Part shown: piece by piece, positions 10,461 through 21,527 of the stretch
How the letters are laid out: each line of letters starts with the position of its first letter
How positions within the stretch are numbered: the first letter of the stretch is position 1
Assembly: GCA_022925895.1 (NCBI GenBank)
Contig: JAKSYS010000083.1
Location: 1 to 64,000, forward strand
Direction: 5' to 3'
DNA length: 64,000 nucleotides
From: Fragilaria crotonensis
Lineage: Eukaryota > Bacillariophyta > Fragilariophyceae > Fragilariales > Fragilariaceae
Position numbers and translations under genes: made by a program
The notes under the pieces: model-generated
Databases searched by the model: none
What the model was told of the DNA's origin: nothing
The model's input: the letters and a program-made list of their open reading frames with translations, nothing else

Positions 10461-13372
10461 GTGTGGAAGTGGTGACAACAGAATGACTTGCGTCTTCCGT
10501 CTTTCGCTGTGATTTCGTTCGTGTGGTCAGCTTCAAACGGCATGAGTTGGCGAACCATGATTTACTGTCGTTCTCGTGGAAATGTACAGAAGCGATACTG
10601 CTGAAACCCCTTCCAGTGGATTAACTACTGACGTCTGCCAGGTGTCGCGAATTTTCCAGGATAAAGACATCAATGTGCAAGAGCACAAGTACCGGTATAC
10701 GCATTTATCCAATTTAAAAAAGGGCAGTTCAAGGGGCACACGGTCCCGCAGACTGGCACATGACTGCATTGGGACCATGGGTGTGTCATTCGGTAATGCA
10801 GGCATCGGGAAAGGTCAAACCGATACTACTCTTAAATTAGGCAGACCCGGGTACACCCACGCAAAAGTTGAAGCACGTTCAAACTTGATACTGCAGGGAA
10901 CGTACACATAATTAACGCATTTGCAGGGCAAACTACATAACTGAGAGGAGAAGCTTCGTCCTCACGTCCTCTCACTGGAGACTGGAGGAGATGGATTGGC
11001 CGGAGAGCGACAACAGTAGACAGTAGACTCACTCTCTCCACTTGCAAGTAGTAGTAGCGTACATGCAATATACAGTACGTCCATGTTCTGTATGATACAA
11101 ATATCCGTTCTCCTGACAACGTCACGACCTCGATATCCTTACGTGTTGTAAACTCTCTTAGTAGTAGAGCACGTACTGTATAACTGTATATCTGGAAGTC
11201 TGGAAGTGACAAGGTAGACTACAGTACTCCAGTACACGCTATCAGGCCCAAGGGTTATGACGTTATGACTTTCGGTGGTGTGCCTAAGATACAATCATGT
11301 CTCCTTGTATCAAAGATAAAGAGAGCTGTCCCGGTTATAATACATAATACATAAGTGAATTCCCTGCATTTTTTACCACTAAAAAATGCAACACTTGTTG
11401 GCGTGCTTAACATTCCTGCTGCTGGCATACTGCTGTTATTTCACATTTGCCATGTACCATGTTATGAAGAGCAACTTGTACTGGAGGAGGCAGGCTTTGT
11501 GTCACCAATGACACTGCCATTTCTATTGGAGCAGCAGTTGAAGTACAACTTGAGCATTCAAGGACTCAAGCGCGAAACAGCAAAAGAAAATGTGGATCAG
11601 ACATAGAGGGCATGATTGTTGTCATTTTAAAACCTACAAATAAAGTGGCGGATTGTTTGCGGATTGTTTGCGGACTGTTTTGAGTTTGTTCTCATGTTTG
11701 TCTGCTGCAGAGGAAGGCACCCCAATGAAGTTCTTCCATACGTTCTTCCATACTTGTGACCATGATATAATTTATTTGAGTTGTCAGTTTTCCATGGTCC
11801 TTCTTCATATGCCAGGTACTGGCTGAAAAACGGACAGACCATCAGCACACATTTGTGTATGTGCAAAGTACATGATGCGCCACATGAACTTCTTCCAGTT
11901 GTTTGGCAACATACACGTGATGCTGAGTAGCTACTCCGAGGACCTCGGATAATACCTCTGCGGTCTAAGCAGCCATGAAACCACATCGTATTCTTTCCTT
12001 TCCCCCGCATTGGATAGTGCCCTCCTACAATCCAGTAAACGACCGAGCGAGAAAATGAATCGTATGCATTGCAATCAATGCATAAAAATATGGTGTGCCC
12101 AATGTCCAAACAGCATTGGGGTACATGTTGGCATTTGTCACCTTGTTTGCCTCTAATCGATTGCGTGCTTCATCTGCTCAGTACATCTATTGCATGTAAG
12201 TCATCATCAATCAATTACTACTACACTCTTCACTGGCTAGTATTCCCAACTGCTGGTATTCCAGCACCTCGTCATGTCAAATAGTCAACCCTGATGGCAT
12301 CACTCCTTGGACTTTGTCAGCACTACAGCATAATGAACAACAAGAATATACACGTGCAAGAAGGGAGTTTTTAGGCTTTAGAATCATGAGCTATCAAGAA
12401 ATGACAATTTAGTACTTACCACCCAACAATTGTCGACATTATTGATGAATTCAGGTAAAATGGTATTCAAGATTGAAGTGCAGCCAGGTGTTGGTGCTGC
12501 AGATATTGGTAACAGTGGTGGACAGGGGCACGACTGTACAGACAGCATCTGTCTGGGATGTACTACTCTGAGTACTGCAGAAGATAGGCTGAAAACTGTG
12601 GCTGCTAGGCATGCTGTTGTACAGTTGCTGGTGAGAACAGTGCAGGGATTCAAAACTAGTAAGTGAAACAATTTTGCAATTTCTTACCTGCAAGGTTCTC
12701 CTTGCCCGAGAAGCTGCACAGATCATCAAGCTTCACTAGAGGCCTGTGTAGTTAACAATCAAGAAGGCCATGGGCAAGATTCCTTTAGTGCTCATGCCTG
12801 ACATTGTGAACAATTTGAATGACCTGGTGATGAAAATGGAGTTGCTTCTTGAGAACAAGTAATAGTAGTCATGCAAACAACAGCCAAGGTGCATCACAAT
12901 GATTGGGATGTTTCCAGCATGTTGGCAAAGTGCTAGTTGAACAGGAAGATGATAAAGAAATGAGCACAGAGTACAAGTAGAAGGGGCAGGTACCCATCAC
13001 AGCAACCCATGATGTGAACCTGCCTTGCGCTGAAGATCTGAAATGCCTTTGTGGAAAATGGTGGTGCTGCATTCCATTGGGAACTGTGCCTTTGACAACA
13101 TCATTGTTGTCATGGTCCACCAGCACATACAGTTATTGAGGTCGTCCCAGCAGCAGGAAGCATTGATGACATAGTAGAACTATTCTCCAACAGCAAAGAT
13201 AAATAGTGGCTGCTGTTGCGTAACAGCCTGTAACTAGTTCTTTTGTTGCAGTATTGCAGTTTTACTTTTCATTTGTCAAACATGTATGATGATGAGAACA
13301 TAACTGAGAAACAGAATATGAAATTGAAACAGCACACAACATGACAAGAGGACTGCCACCATGTGAACCCTC
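10461..13372. other. Long stretch with no recognisable gene
   Basis: About 2.9 kb upstream of the heat-shock-factor gene. A GTAC-rich patch lies at 11040-11235. Near 11648-11690 an 11-base unit (GCGGATTGTTT) is repeated in tandem. The longest ORF (12109-11627, minus) and the others have no family resemblance, and codon usage looks non-coding. It could be decayed transposon sequence, but nothing shows that directly. Confidence 0.45.
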
Positions 13373-13386
13373 CATCAGAAGGTGGG
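13373..13386 (+). repeat. Left terminal inverted repeat of the composite transposon
   Basis: CATCAGAAGGTGGG; the reverse complement occurs at 21946-21959. It is followed 18 bases further in by the shared ATATGTTAACTATTTGTTAAG block. From here to 13907 the sequence is AT-rich with no gene and probably holds the subterminal repeats and promoter of the transposase. Confidence 0.6.
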
Positions 13387-13907
13387 TTTTTGTATCACTG
13401 ACAATATATGTTAACTATTTGTTAAGAAGTTGTAATATGTTGCTTGAAGTCACGTATATGTTATCACTATTTGTATGTATTTAGTCATTCTATACTGCGA
13501 CATTTCTCAGAGTCATATACTGTGGCAAAATATATTTATATTAAACCAATGTGTGTTACCTAGTAGCATCTATGCGTATAACTTACCTTAACAGTTGCAA
13601 ATGTAACAATGTTTCTCTAAACATTTTTACTTTATACTGAATACATGTGGTAAGAGTATCGCATGTGGCTCATTAAATTGTTTGTTCTGAACAGACTCTA
13701 GATATTCATACGCCATATACATTTAAGCCATGTTTTTACGACCATCCATTGTTTGGTATTGGTTTGCGAAATTTTCAAGCTTTTGGTTTTGGGGGAGACG
13801 AGCATTTTATGAACCAACCATTTCTTGTCTCCTTCCAAATATACGCTTACGTGGGAACAAAATTGTGATATTTTGTCTTAACTCCACACACACTCTCATC
13901 CAACAAG

Positions 13908-16210
13908 ATGGTAACACCTGATCATTGTACGGTTTGCAACAAGAGTTTCAAGAGACTTTTGCACCACCTTAATCAGAGTTTGGCATGTAAATCTCATTAC
14001 ATGGCAAGTGACAAAGCAGCAACAACAGTGCCCTCCATTGTATCAAACATCGGCCACGTGAAAACCGGTAATTTGTTGCAAGGTGGTACTTCTCGCACTT
14101 TCCGTCCAAATTTGAGTTCTCCTTTGTCCGATGGATTGCTTCCAGTATTGGAGAGTGGGGGAATTGCTGGAAAGGCCGACGATGAGCTGCGTGTTGAAGA
14201 TGTCAACGAAGTCGATGACTACATTATGTTTGACGACGACGGTATTCCCGAGCAAGGCGATGCTGACGATCAAGACATTTCAGAAACTGAATCGGAGGAA
14301 GGTCCTGATCTCAGCGTTTTGGATTTGTACTTAAAACTGTTCGCTGCGAGCAAACCCGCTCGGTCTTGCGCGTTTTCTCGGGAGGAAAGAGTCCAAATTG
14401 AGTTGTTGCAGCTTCTTAGGGATCTGAAGTGTCCTCTCAAAGCATTCACCCTAGTACTTAAGTGGGCTGCTAAATCAAACGGGAGCGGCCATTCATTCCG
14501 TGAGGGATTTCAACCAACTCGTGAGAAGGTGATCGCAAATTTATTTGAAAGGTACAACATGAAAGGATTAATCCCGAAAGAGAAGAAATTGTACCTGCCT
14601 TATACACAGAGGACCGTCTCGTTGATATTCTTTGACGCCAGTGAAGTATTCGCATCGCTACTCTCATGTCCCACGCTCAATCAAGATGGGAATTATTTCT
14701 TTGACAAAGCAAAGGATCCATTTGTTGCACCAGAAACATCATCCCACGTGGGTGACATCCACACAGGCCGTTGCTACAGAAAGACATACGACGCCCTGAT
14801 TAAGAAGCCTGATGTCGACATGCTCCTCCCCTGTATCATGGCAATGGACAAGACATACATCGACATGGCAGGCAGACTCAGATGGAGCCAATAACAATCT
14901 CTCATGGTCTTCTGAACCACTCAATACGTCGGCTCCCAATTGCCATGCGAATCCTCGGATACATCAATCACAGCACCCCGCCCATCTCCCTTCAGATTCC
15001 GAAATAGATGCCGAGTTCAATGCACCCGCTGACTTGCCAAAGGGGACCGCCCGTGTTGAAGACCCGCTTCGGTGCCCCAAAGACGTAAGTTGGTCAACGT
15101 TAATCCTGAACGAGACACACATGCAGATCCAGTTCATCCTAGAGGAATCCGGTTTTTGAGATTACAGAATCATGGTTTCCGATGGGATCTTAGCTACAAT
15201 GGAAAGATCCACCCCGTCGTGTTCCACCCGTATGTACCCTTCATCATCGGTGACACAGAGGGCACGACCGTCTTTGTGGTCACTACACCGCCCGATTTTC
15301 ACAGATACAACAGCTTTGTCGCATCTGCGAATGTCCCACGTACTTGAGTGGTTATTCCAAGTCCAACTTTCGCCACCGTGTTCCCAAAAATCGATGCTCT
15401 TGTGAGTAAGGGCCACACCGTTGAGCTCCAGTTGCTGTCCCAGAACTATCTTAAGAATGGATTCGCTGAGGTTAGGTTTGGTCTCCACAATCAGCGCGGA
15501 ATATTTGGAGCCTGCCCAGGCGAAATGCTCCATTTGATTTCCCTCGGTTGGTTTAAATATTGCCTGCAGGCCTTCTCAGCCCAAGCTGGTCCCAATTCAA
15601 ACGCATTGAAACAATACGATGTGCTGTGCGCTAAGTTGGGCAGATCATTGTCCAGACAGAGCGATCGCGACATCCCCGAACGAACTTCCCAAGGGGTTTT
15701 CATCAGGATCCAATCTGATGGGGCACGAGATGACAGGGTGTCTTTTAGTCACATTATTTGCACTGCACACCACCTACTTCCGAGGCATCTTCGAGGTTGG
15801 GAAAAAGGTAGCTGTAGTAGGGGATGACCAGAGGTTTCGTTATGAAAACCACATTCAAGATTGGATAGGAGTTGTTACATCTCTCCTGGTGTGGCACCAA
15901 TGGATGAAACAACCGATGATGTCAAAGAAGATGGTCAAGCGTTCGCACACCTGCTTGCAGTGGCTGATGCGTGTTGTCGCCGAAGTGGCGCCCGTCCAGG
16001 AGCAATGGGAAACAATACGATCAAGACGCACTTGGTACTGCATCTGTGCGAAGACATCCTTGACCACGGTGTTCCCGACAACGTGAACAGCGCCTACGCT
16101 GAGTCAGCTCACATCCCACTCGCGAAGGCGACATCCCGAAACACACAGAAGCGAGCCATATCCTTCACAAAACAAGCAGCCAATCGCTATACTGAAAATT
16201 TAGTCATTTC
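13908..16210 (+). pseudogene. Decayed transposase, Plavaka/KDZ-like (CACTA-related)
   Basis: The first open stretch (13908-14894) begins in a good context (AAGATGG). It encodes an N-terminal finger CTVCNKSFKRLLHHLNQSLAC, an acidic linker, and then the core FVAPE...GRCYRKTY, LLPCIMAMDKTYIDMAGRL. One missing base at about 14880 moves the sequence into another frame, which continues QMEPITISHGLLNHSIRRLP and AMRILGYINH. More pieces follow in shifting frames: HGFRWDLSYNGKIHPVVFHP, YVPFIIGDTEG, GACPGEMLHLISLGWFKYCL, SGSNLMGHEMTGCLLVTLFA and HGVPDNVNSAYAESAHIPLA. At least five frameshifts are needed, far more than in neighbouring genes. The 'DKT(Y/N)ID..GR' block followed by a sentence about equal-length helices is what I associate with Plavaka-type transposases. 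The catalytic DDE residues were not assigned. Confidence 0.6.
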
Positions 16211-17292
16211 ACTCGCTTCTACAGACGTAGAGAATGACGTCAAACGCAACGTCGACAGCAGTGCAGCTGACGTTGACACCCGCTCTCCGATGGTAAGGGT
16301 GGTCGTCGTTTTTACCTTGCATGGGAGGAAGGCAATGAACGCGCCACATTTCGCTGGACTCGCCCGCGCTCCGGAGACAACTTGGAGATGGCCCATCTTT
16401 CGCACCGAGTAACGGCCTTTCTGAGTCGACATTGCCTGCCCAAAATGCCGAAGGGAGAGCTCCCATGCTTCACGTCCTTCAACGACGAGGACGGCAACAA
16501 TTACCGCGCCCATCCTTGCTACGACGGCAAGGCATGGAACGATTACGCGATGATCGAGTGGGAAGGGTACCCACAACCCGAACCGGTGTTCATCCACACG
16601 TTCGTTGACCTCCGCGGGCTTCCGAAGGAGACTCCATTGACATCAACTCGAATGGACAGACAAAATTGACAGCCGGGTTGTACGCCGTCGCCCACTCCTT
16701 CAATCCAGTTGACGAAGGTGACCTCAACACACCGAACACCCTCATAGGTCATTATACCCCACATTTCCATTCCTTTAACGACAGACATCCAACCCTCTTC
16801 CTGGTGGATGTTGAGTCCATAAGGTCACCGGTACTAGGTATTCCAGATGTTCAATTTGGAGTGAAACCTCCAATGAACGAGCGGCATTACCTGTTCCTGA
16901 TCCGTCGCAAAGCAGAGTGGCCCCGTGCGTGGGATTCCCTCATAAACAGGTGCCACCATGATTTGGAACATGACGTCGACGATGACACCTGGTTTGAAGA
17001 GGAGTATGAGAAAGACGAATTGATCAACCGCCTGCCAAGTGGTAGGGAAATTTACAGTGTCAAGACCCCAGAAGACTTCGCTGCGGAGGTAGCCGCGGAA
17101 AAAGCCGAAAAGGTTGCCACCAAGAAGAAGAAGGAGCACGCCGCCGCAGAGAAAGCATCCGCGAAGGCCGCGAAGGCCGCCGAAAACCCAGGCAAGAAGT
17201 CGAGTGCCCCAGCGTCCACCGCACAACGTTTGGCGGGAAACTTTAAACGCAAACGGGTGGCCCCAGCGAAGACGGGTAAGGGTAGCCAGTAG
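16211..17292 (+). pseudogene. C-terminal part of the transposon main protein or separate element ORF
   Basis: This is probably the continuation of the transposase. Open segments 16382-16669 and 16666-17292 belong together after a shift near 16625. They share a smooth passage (HTFVDLRGL then DINSNGQTKLTAGLYAVAHS). The tail (HYLFLIRRKAEWPRAWDSLI, WFEEEYEKDE) is followed by a Lys/Ala-rich basic stretch ending in KRKRVAPAKTGKGSQ, which looks like a nuclear or DNA-contact tail. No enzyme motif was recognised. It ends 21 bases from the stop of the convergent oxygenase-like ORF. Confidence 0.5.
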
Positions 17293-17313
17293 GCAGTCCC
17301 CAAGTGTTGTCAG

Positions 17314-18648
17314 CTAGGAAACTCCGCAGTAGTAGTAGAACCAGTAATCAAAGTTGAACATGTTTACTTTTTGTTTCTTCGGTATCTTGTATCGTCCACC
17401 AACCTCCAGGTCAGCGAGTTGCACCTGCCAGCCACCGAAAGTCAAGCTGTCACCGGCTGAACGTCCATCTCCCTTCCGTCCACCCACGCAGGGTGTTCCG
17501 GCACTCACCGCCACGTTTGGTTTTCGAGAACCAAAATGCAGCTCACCACCACCGCCACCAACGGCTCCGTCCTCCCGCCCGTCCGCACGGGACGGCGAAT
17601 CACCAACATCACGCTCCCGTTTGCCAGAACGGAATCGCCGCACGGCATCGGAACCTTCCGAACACAGCGGCAGCCCGATGTCAAGGAGCTCGACAGCCGC
17701 CTCCTCAGCAGACGCCAACCCGCCGGCTTGCCAACCGGGCTCCGTGGCCGCGGCACCCCCGGCTTCAACCCGAGGGCTGCCCCTCCGGCGGGGTCTCCTC
17801 CCCCTCTTCTTTTGTCGCTTCCTGCTAGCTCTCTTCGAGCCAGCCGGAGAGGGCGCCCCGGGGGGACAGTAACCGGCAGCACACGAGGCCCGTCCAGCCT
17901 TCACAATTTTCTCCTTTGCAGCCGTGAACGTTCCGTAAAGATGGTTCCGGAAGGAAGAGTCCCTCCCCCTGGTCACAAACCCGAATTCCTTCCCATCCGG
18001 ACAGGAAACAGACGTGCAGTGTCGGACAACTCTGCCATCCCAGCTGATGGCCACACCATGGCCAAGCTTCACCGCCATGCCGTGGAACTTGGTTCTTCCA
18101 TCTGGTCTTACGCCGTGTACGTTGGGGAGAACGAAGTACCAGTTCTCCCCACAGCCCGGCACTTCCTCGGTCCACAAACTGAAACCTTGCGAGGCGTCGT
18201 TCACGTCAAAGTGCGACGAATTCCCGAGGTTGACGCTCATGTCCACGGTGTACCCAACCCGTTGGCGACGTTCCAGCATCTCCATTCTCTCCCGAAGATT
18301 CTCACGCACGTTACCGCGATTGTAGTTGACGACGTCAACGTCACAATTGTCATCGTCACCGTCATCGTTGTCGTTGTCGTCGTCACAATCGACAACGTTC
18401 CCATCACCAGCACCCCCGCCGTTGACCGTCGGAAGGACGACGCCGTCCATCGGCGAAACCGGACTCAAACCGGAGTTCCCCTCGGTGTCCCTTACAACGG
18501 AGTACACCTGCGGGAAGCAACGACTCCCAAGGATCGCCAAGTCAACCTTCTTCTTCCCAGCCTTCTTCGTCCCAACCTTCCGTTCCCCATCCCTCCCGTC
18601 CACGACCACCTTTTCCACAGCATCAACGCCACGTCGATCGGGCGACAT
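17314..18648 (-). CDS. Transposon-borne protein with HxD...H pattern, possible 2-oxoglutarate/Fe(II) oxygenase fold
   Basis: A 444-residue intact ORF from ATG 18648, tail-to-tail with the transposase. The N-terminal 130 residues are basic, then strongly acidic (Asp/Asn runs). The central block, residues about 140-260, looks folded: VDMSVNLGNSSHFDVNDASQ, GFSLWTEEVPG, WYFVLPNVHG, MAVKLGHGVAISWDGRVVRH, then CTSV. HFD (codons 18213-18205) and the later His (18021-18019), 62 residues on, fit the iron ligands of a double-stranded beta-helix dioxygenase. The strand containing ISWDGRVVRHC suits the last ligand. No Arg sits at +10 from that His; the nearest candidates are Lys +10 and Arg +17. TET/JBP-type oxygenases are known passengers of fungal KDZ transposons, which makes the idea plausible. 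The C-terminal 180 residues are Arg/Gly/Ala-rich low complexity. The fold is inferred, not proven. Confidence 0.5.
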   Translation of the reverse strand: MSPDRRGVDAVEKVVVDGRDGERKVGTKKAGKKKVDLAILGSRCFPQVYSVVRDTEGNSGLSPVSPMDGVVLPTVNGGGAGDGNVVDCDDDNDNDDGDDDNCDVDVVNYNRGNVRENLRERMEMLERRQRVGYTVDMSVNLGNSSHFDVNDASQGFSLWTEEVPGCGENWYFVLPNVHGVRPDGRTKFHGMAVKLGHGVAISWDGRVVRHCTSVSCPDGKEFGFVTRGRDSSFRNHLYGTFTAAKEKIVKAGRASCAAGYCPPGAPSPAGSKRASRKRQKKRGRRPRRRGSPRVEAGGAAATEPGWQAGGLASAEEAAVELLDIGLPLCSEGSDAVRRFRSGKRERDVGDSPSRADGREDGAVGGGGGELHFGSRKPNVAVSAGTPCVGGRKGDGRSAGDSLTFGGWQVQLADLEVGGRYKIPKKQKVNMFNFDYWFYYYCGVS

Positions 18649-19786
18649 CGGGCTCTCTCCTGCTTCCTGGCAGGTGAAGGCCGCGCAATGCCTGTTCCAA
18701 CCTCACAACAACCAGCCACAGAGGATGGTTGTCGCGAGCGCGCGCTCTCCAACAAAGACAATCAACACGCAATCCTGGCGTGGACTATCTATTTGTTGAA
18801 AAGTCAGCGAGAACTATCCGACGGCGACGTGATGATGTTGCAACAAACAACCAAAACAAGAGTACTTCATGAGAGTACTCTGTCATCAGATTGTGCTTTT
18901 TTGGTGTCACCATTCACCAAAGGTACTAAAAAGCAGCAAAATCGACGTACTGTAAGTACTATGGCGAATGTAGGGCATTTTGCACCTGGGACTTCTTTCC
19001 AAGACCTCTAAATGCAGCATATATATGTTATTGATGTATATAACATTGAATTACGTTATATACACATCCATCGATTATAATAAAATTATGTATTTAGTTA
19101 AATGAAAAAGTAATTACAGTACATAGCATTTTCATGTATAGATGATACATTCGTTTCCCAGGACAGGACTACATACTGGTACAGGTACACTATACTGCAC
19201 CAGTACGTAGCAACAAATCAGTACGAACGCAAAAATTTAATGCTTGCTCAATACATGGATGTACATATATATGTAATTTACATCATGTATGCATACGCAC
19301 CACGACACCTTGAATGATTACCAAGAACTAGCTGCCGGTATAAGAACACTGGTGTTGCATACTCCGAGTACGACAACTACTGGTAGTGAAACAAGATTGC
19401 GAGTACGTCAACGCAAAAACAAGACTGCAGTGATCATCATGTCATAAATAATTTTATAGTCACACATATTCATACAAGTATATAAACGGAAAATGTGGGA
19501 AGCTAAATAGTGAACATGTAAGTGCATTTAAAAAAATAAACGACTTGCACATGTTTTGTGAATATAAGTAGTAAGCGATACATTTTTTGTATAAGTCATG
19601 TACAGGTAGAAAATGAACAAACAGGGACAACTCATACAATTTTGAAAACTGGTGGGAGATTCAAAATCCCAAATTCATCACCCAAAATTACAAGTCGTCT
19701 CATACTTGCTGCAAATTGATACAACCACTGAGACCGCTATTCTAACCCTTGCTTGCTTCTTCTTACATTTTGATTCATTCGTCCTC
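18649..19786. other. Intra-element spacer, AT-rich with GTAC clusters
   Basis: It lies between the divergent starts of the oxygenase-like ORF and the accessory ORF and should contain both promoters. From 19010 it is very AT-rich, with ATATAT runs. GTAC motifs cluster at 18860-18960 and 19120-19400. No gene was recognised. Confidence 0.45.
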
Positions 19787-21527
19787 ATGCCGAAAACATC
19801 TCCAACTAAGCAACCTTCAGTGGCTAGTACTCGGACCACGCCTCCACGCGCGACCAAGACCAAGACGAAGAACGCCGAACTTGACACACCGACAACAAGA
19901 GCCAAGAGGAATGAGATGGCGGCACAGCAAAAGGCTGAAGCTGCTAAAGCTGCTAAAGCTGCTGCTAAAGCAGCTGCTAAGAAAGCAGCGGCTAAATCTG
20001 CGGCTAAATCTGCGGCTAAATCTGCCGCTAAATCTGCGGCTAAATCTGCAGCTAAATCTGTTAAAGCATCGACGACTGCAGTTAACCCGGACCCACCAGT
20101 GCAGATCGCGACAGCAGTTAACCCAGACCCAGTGCAGATCACTGCAAAGGGACGCAAACGACGTGTTGTTCCTCCTCGTGGTAAGAAGAAGAGGAGGAAA
20201 GTGGCACCAAAAAAGGTGGTGGTGGTGAGCAGAAGGAGCGCTCCTGAGGAAATTGATGACTCCTCTTACTCAGTTGAAGAGGTTGACGATGAAGAGTTTG
20301 AAGAGGTTGACGATGAAGAGTCCGAATCAGATGATGACAGGGAGGATGAGGGGAAAAGTAATGCGGGTGATGACAACAACGTGGTGACACATGACATGTC
20401 AGATGATGACGACTCTGTTCTCAGAATGGATCAGTTTGTTAGAGATGTCGGGAAAACAGCAATGGATGCAAGACGACGTCTTGGTCAGGAGTTGAACCAC
20501 TGTGCCCAGGAAGGCGCGGAGGATCCTCCAGATGACAATGATACTCCAACGGCGAAGAAGAAGGTGTCGTCTACGCATGTTCAGCACGATGATTGCGATG
20601 ACAATGAGTCCAATGCGCCGCCACGAGAAGAGAAGCACGTGAGAAATCGAATTGTGATATACGTCAAAAACGAGTTGTTCCGTCGATGTAAGTTTGTTAA
20701 CAGTCCAGTAATGTTCCGAAGGGCGTTTCGAAAGGTGCTTGAAATCGAAAAGCCAAAAAAATCATTTCCTTTTTCAGTTGACATACGAGAAATGTTTCAA
20801 TACAGCGTTGAACCAGAAAAGGAGTACGTGTGAACAAGCTGGTCTCAGAATTGTTCGGGGCGCAATCAATAAGGATTTCAAAAAACGCGGCGAAGACTTC
20901 TTCACGTTTGAAGAATTCTGTAAGCTTAGGACAGCAACAACAGACAGGGAGAAAAGGGCCTTCTTCTTCTTCTTCAATAACTTCTTGGAGTGTGTATGTG
21001 GTGCAAATGCGTGGAGAATCGCGAAGAAAACAATGCTTGTATCGGAGGCGCGGCACAGCGACAATTCGAAAATGGTAACAACAAGTGACGAAGCGTTTGG
21101 ATTGTTGCTGATTGACAACTATTTGGAAAAATGGAAAACCGGCACGGAGTTGGTTGACGAAGACAACCCAACGGAAGCAGATGATGGGCAGAATATGACG
21201 ACGAAGAAAACAAAGAGACAAGCGGGAAAGTACACTGAAAAGAAAAAAGGAACCTGCAAGTATGGTGGGTGGAGCGATGACGGAATAAGACAGTTCAATG
21301 CACTGCGCATAATGGTTAAAGAGAACAGGGCATGCCCGCAGTCAAAAGACATGGAACGTGAGCTGCTGGCATTCTGCAGGACACGGGCAGGATTGAAGAA
21401 TGCCCGTGGCGATGAGCGGCAAGAACAGCACGACGGTACTGGTGCTGACAACAATGCATTGGAAACAGCGGTAGCAAAGGTACCTGTGGAGGCAGCATGG
21501 GACTCGGATGACGAAAATGAGTCGTAG
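19787..21527 (+). CDS. Transposon accessory protein, Ala/Lys-repeat N-terminus (one frameshift)
   Basis: Starts at ATG 19787 (MPKTSPTKQPS); the frame opens earlier but only with a GTG. Residues 45-90 are Ala/Lys repeats, including five copies of KSAA in a 12-base tandem repeat, resembling a histone H1 tail. A very basic patch (GRKRRV, RGKKKRRKV) and long acidic runs (EEVDDEEFEEVDDEESESDD) follow. The frame breaks at an A7 run near 20755. Removing one A gives a 579-residue protein that continues HFLFQLTYEKCFNTALN, AGLRIVRGAINKDFKK, FTFEEFCKL and TTSDEAFGLLLIDNYLEKWK. The last motif recurs, in my recollection, in accessory proteins of related eukaryotic transposons. The likely role is DNA binding or support of transposition, which is inference only. 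The frameshift could be an assembly error. Confidence 0.55.
19935..20062 (+). repeat. In-frame Ala/Lys-coding tandem repeat
   Basis: Units of GCTAAAGCT and then GCGGCTAAATCT recur about ten times inside the accessory ORF, encoding AAK/AAKS repeats. Variation between copies is mostly at third positions. Confidence 0.75.

Noticed and set aside
11627-12109. 160-codon minus-strand ORF as a transposase
   Set aside because: No DDE/DDD or finger motif, and the composition is random-looking.
17536-19011. 491-codon plus-strand ORF opposite the oxygenase-like gene
   Set aside because: It is mostly Pro/Thr/Arg/Ser low complexity typical of the antisense of a GC-rich gene, and it lacks structured motifs. 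The minus-strand frame carries the HFD...H core.
19678-20157. Minus-strand ORF rich in Ala/Asp/Leu
   Set aside because: Antisense of the Ala/Lys tandem repeat of the accessory gene, so it is repetitive by construction.
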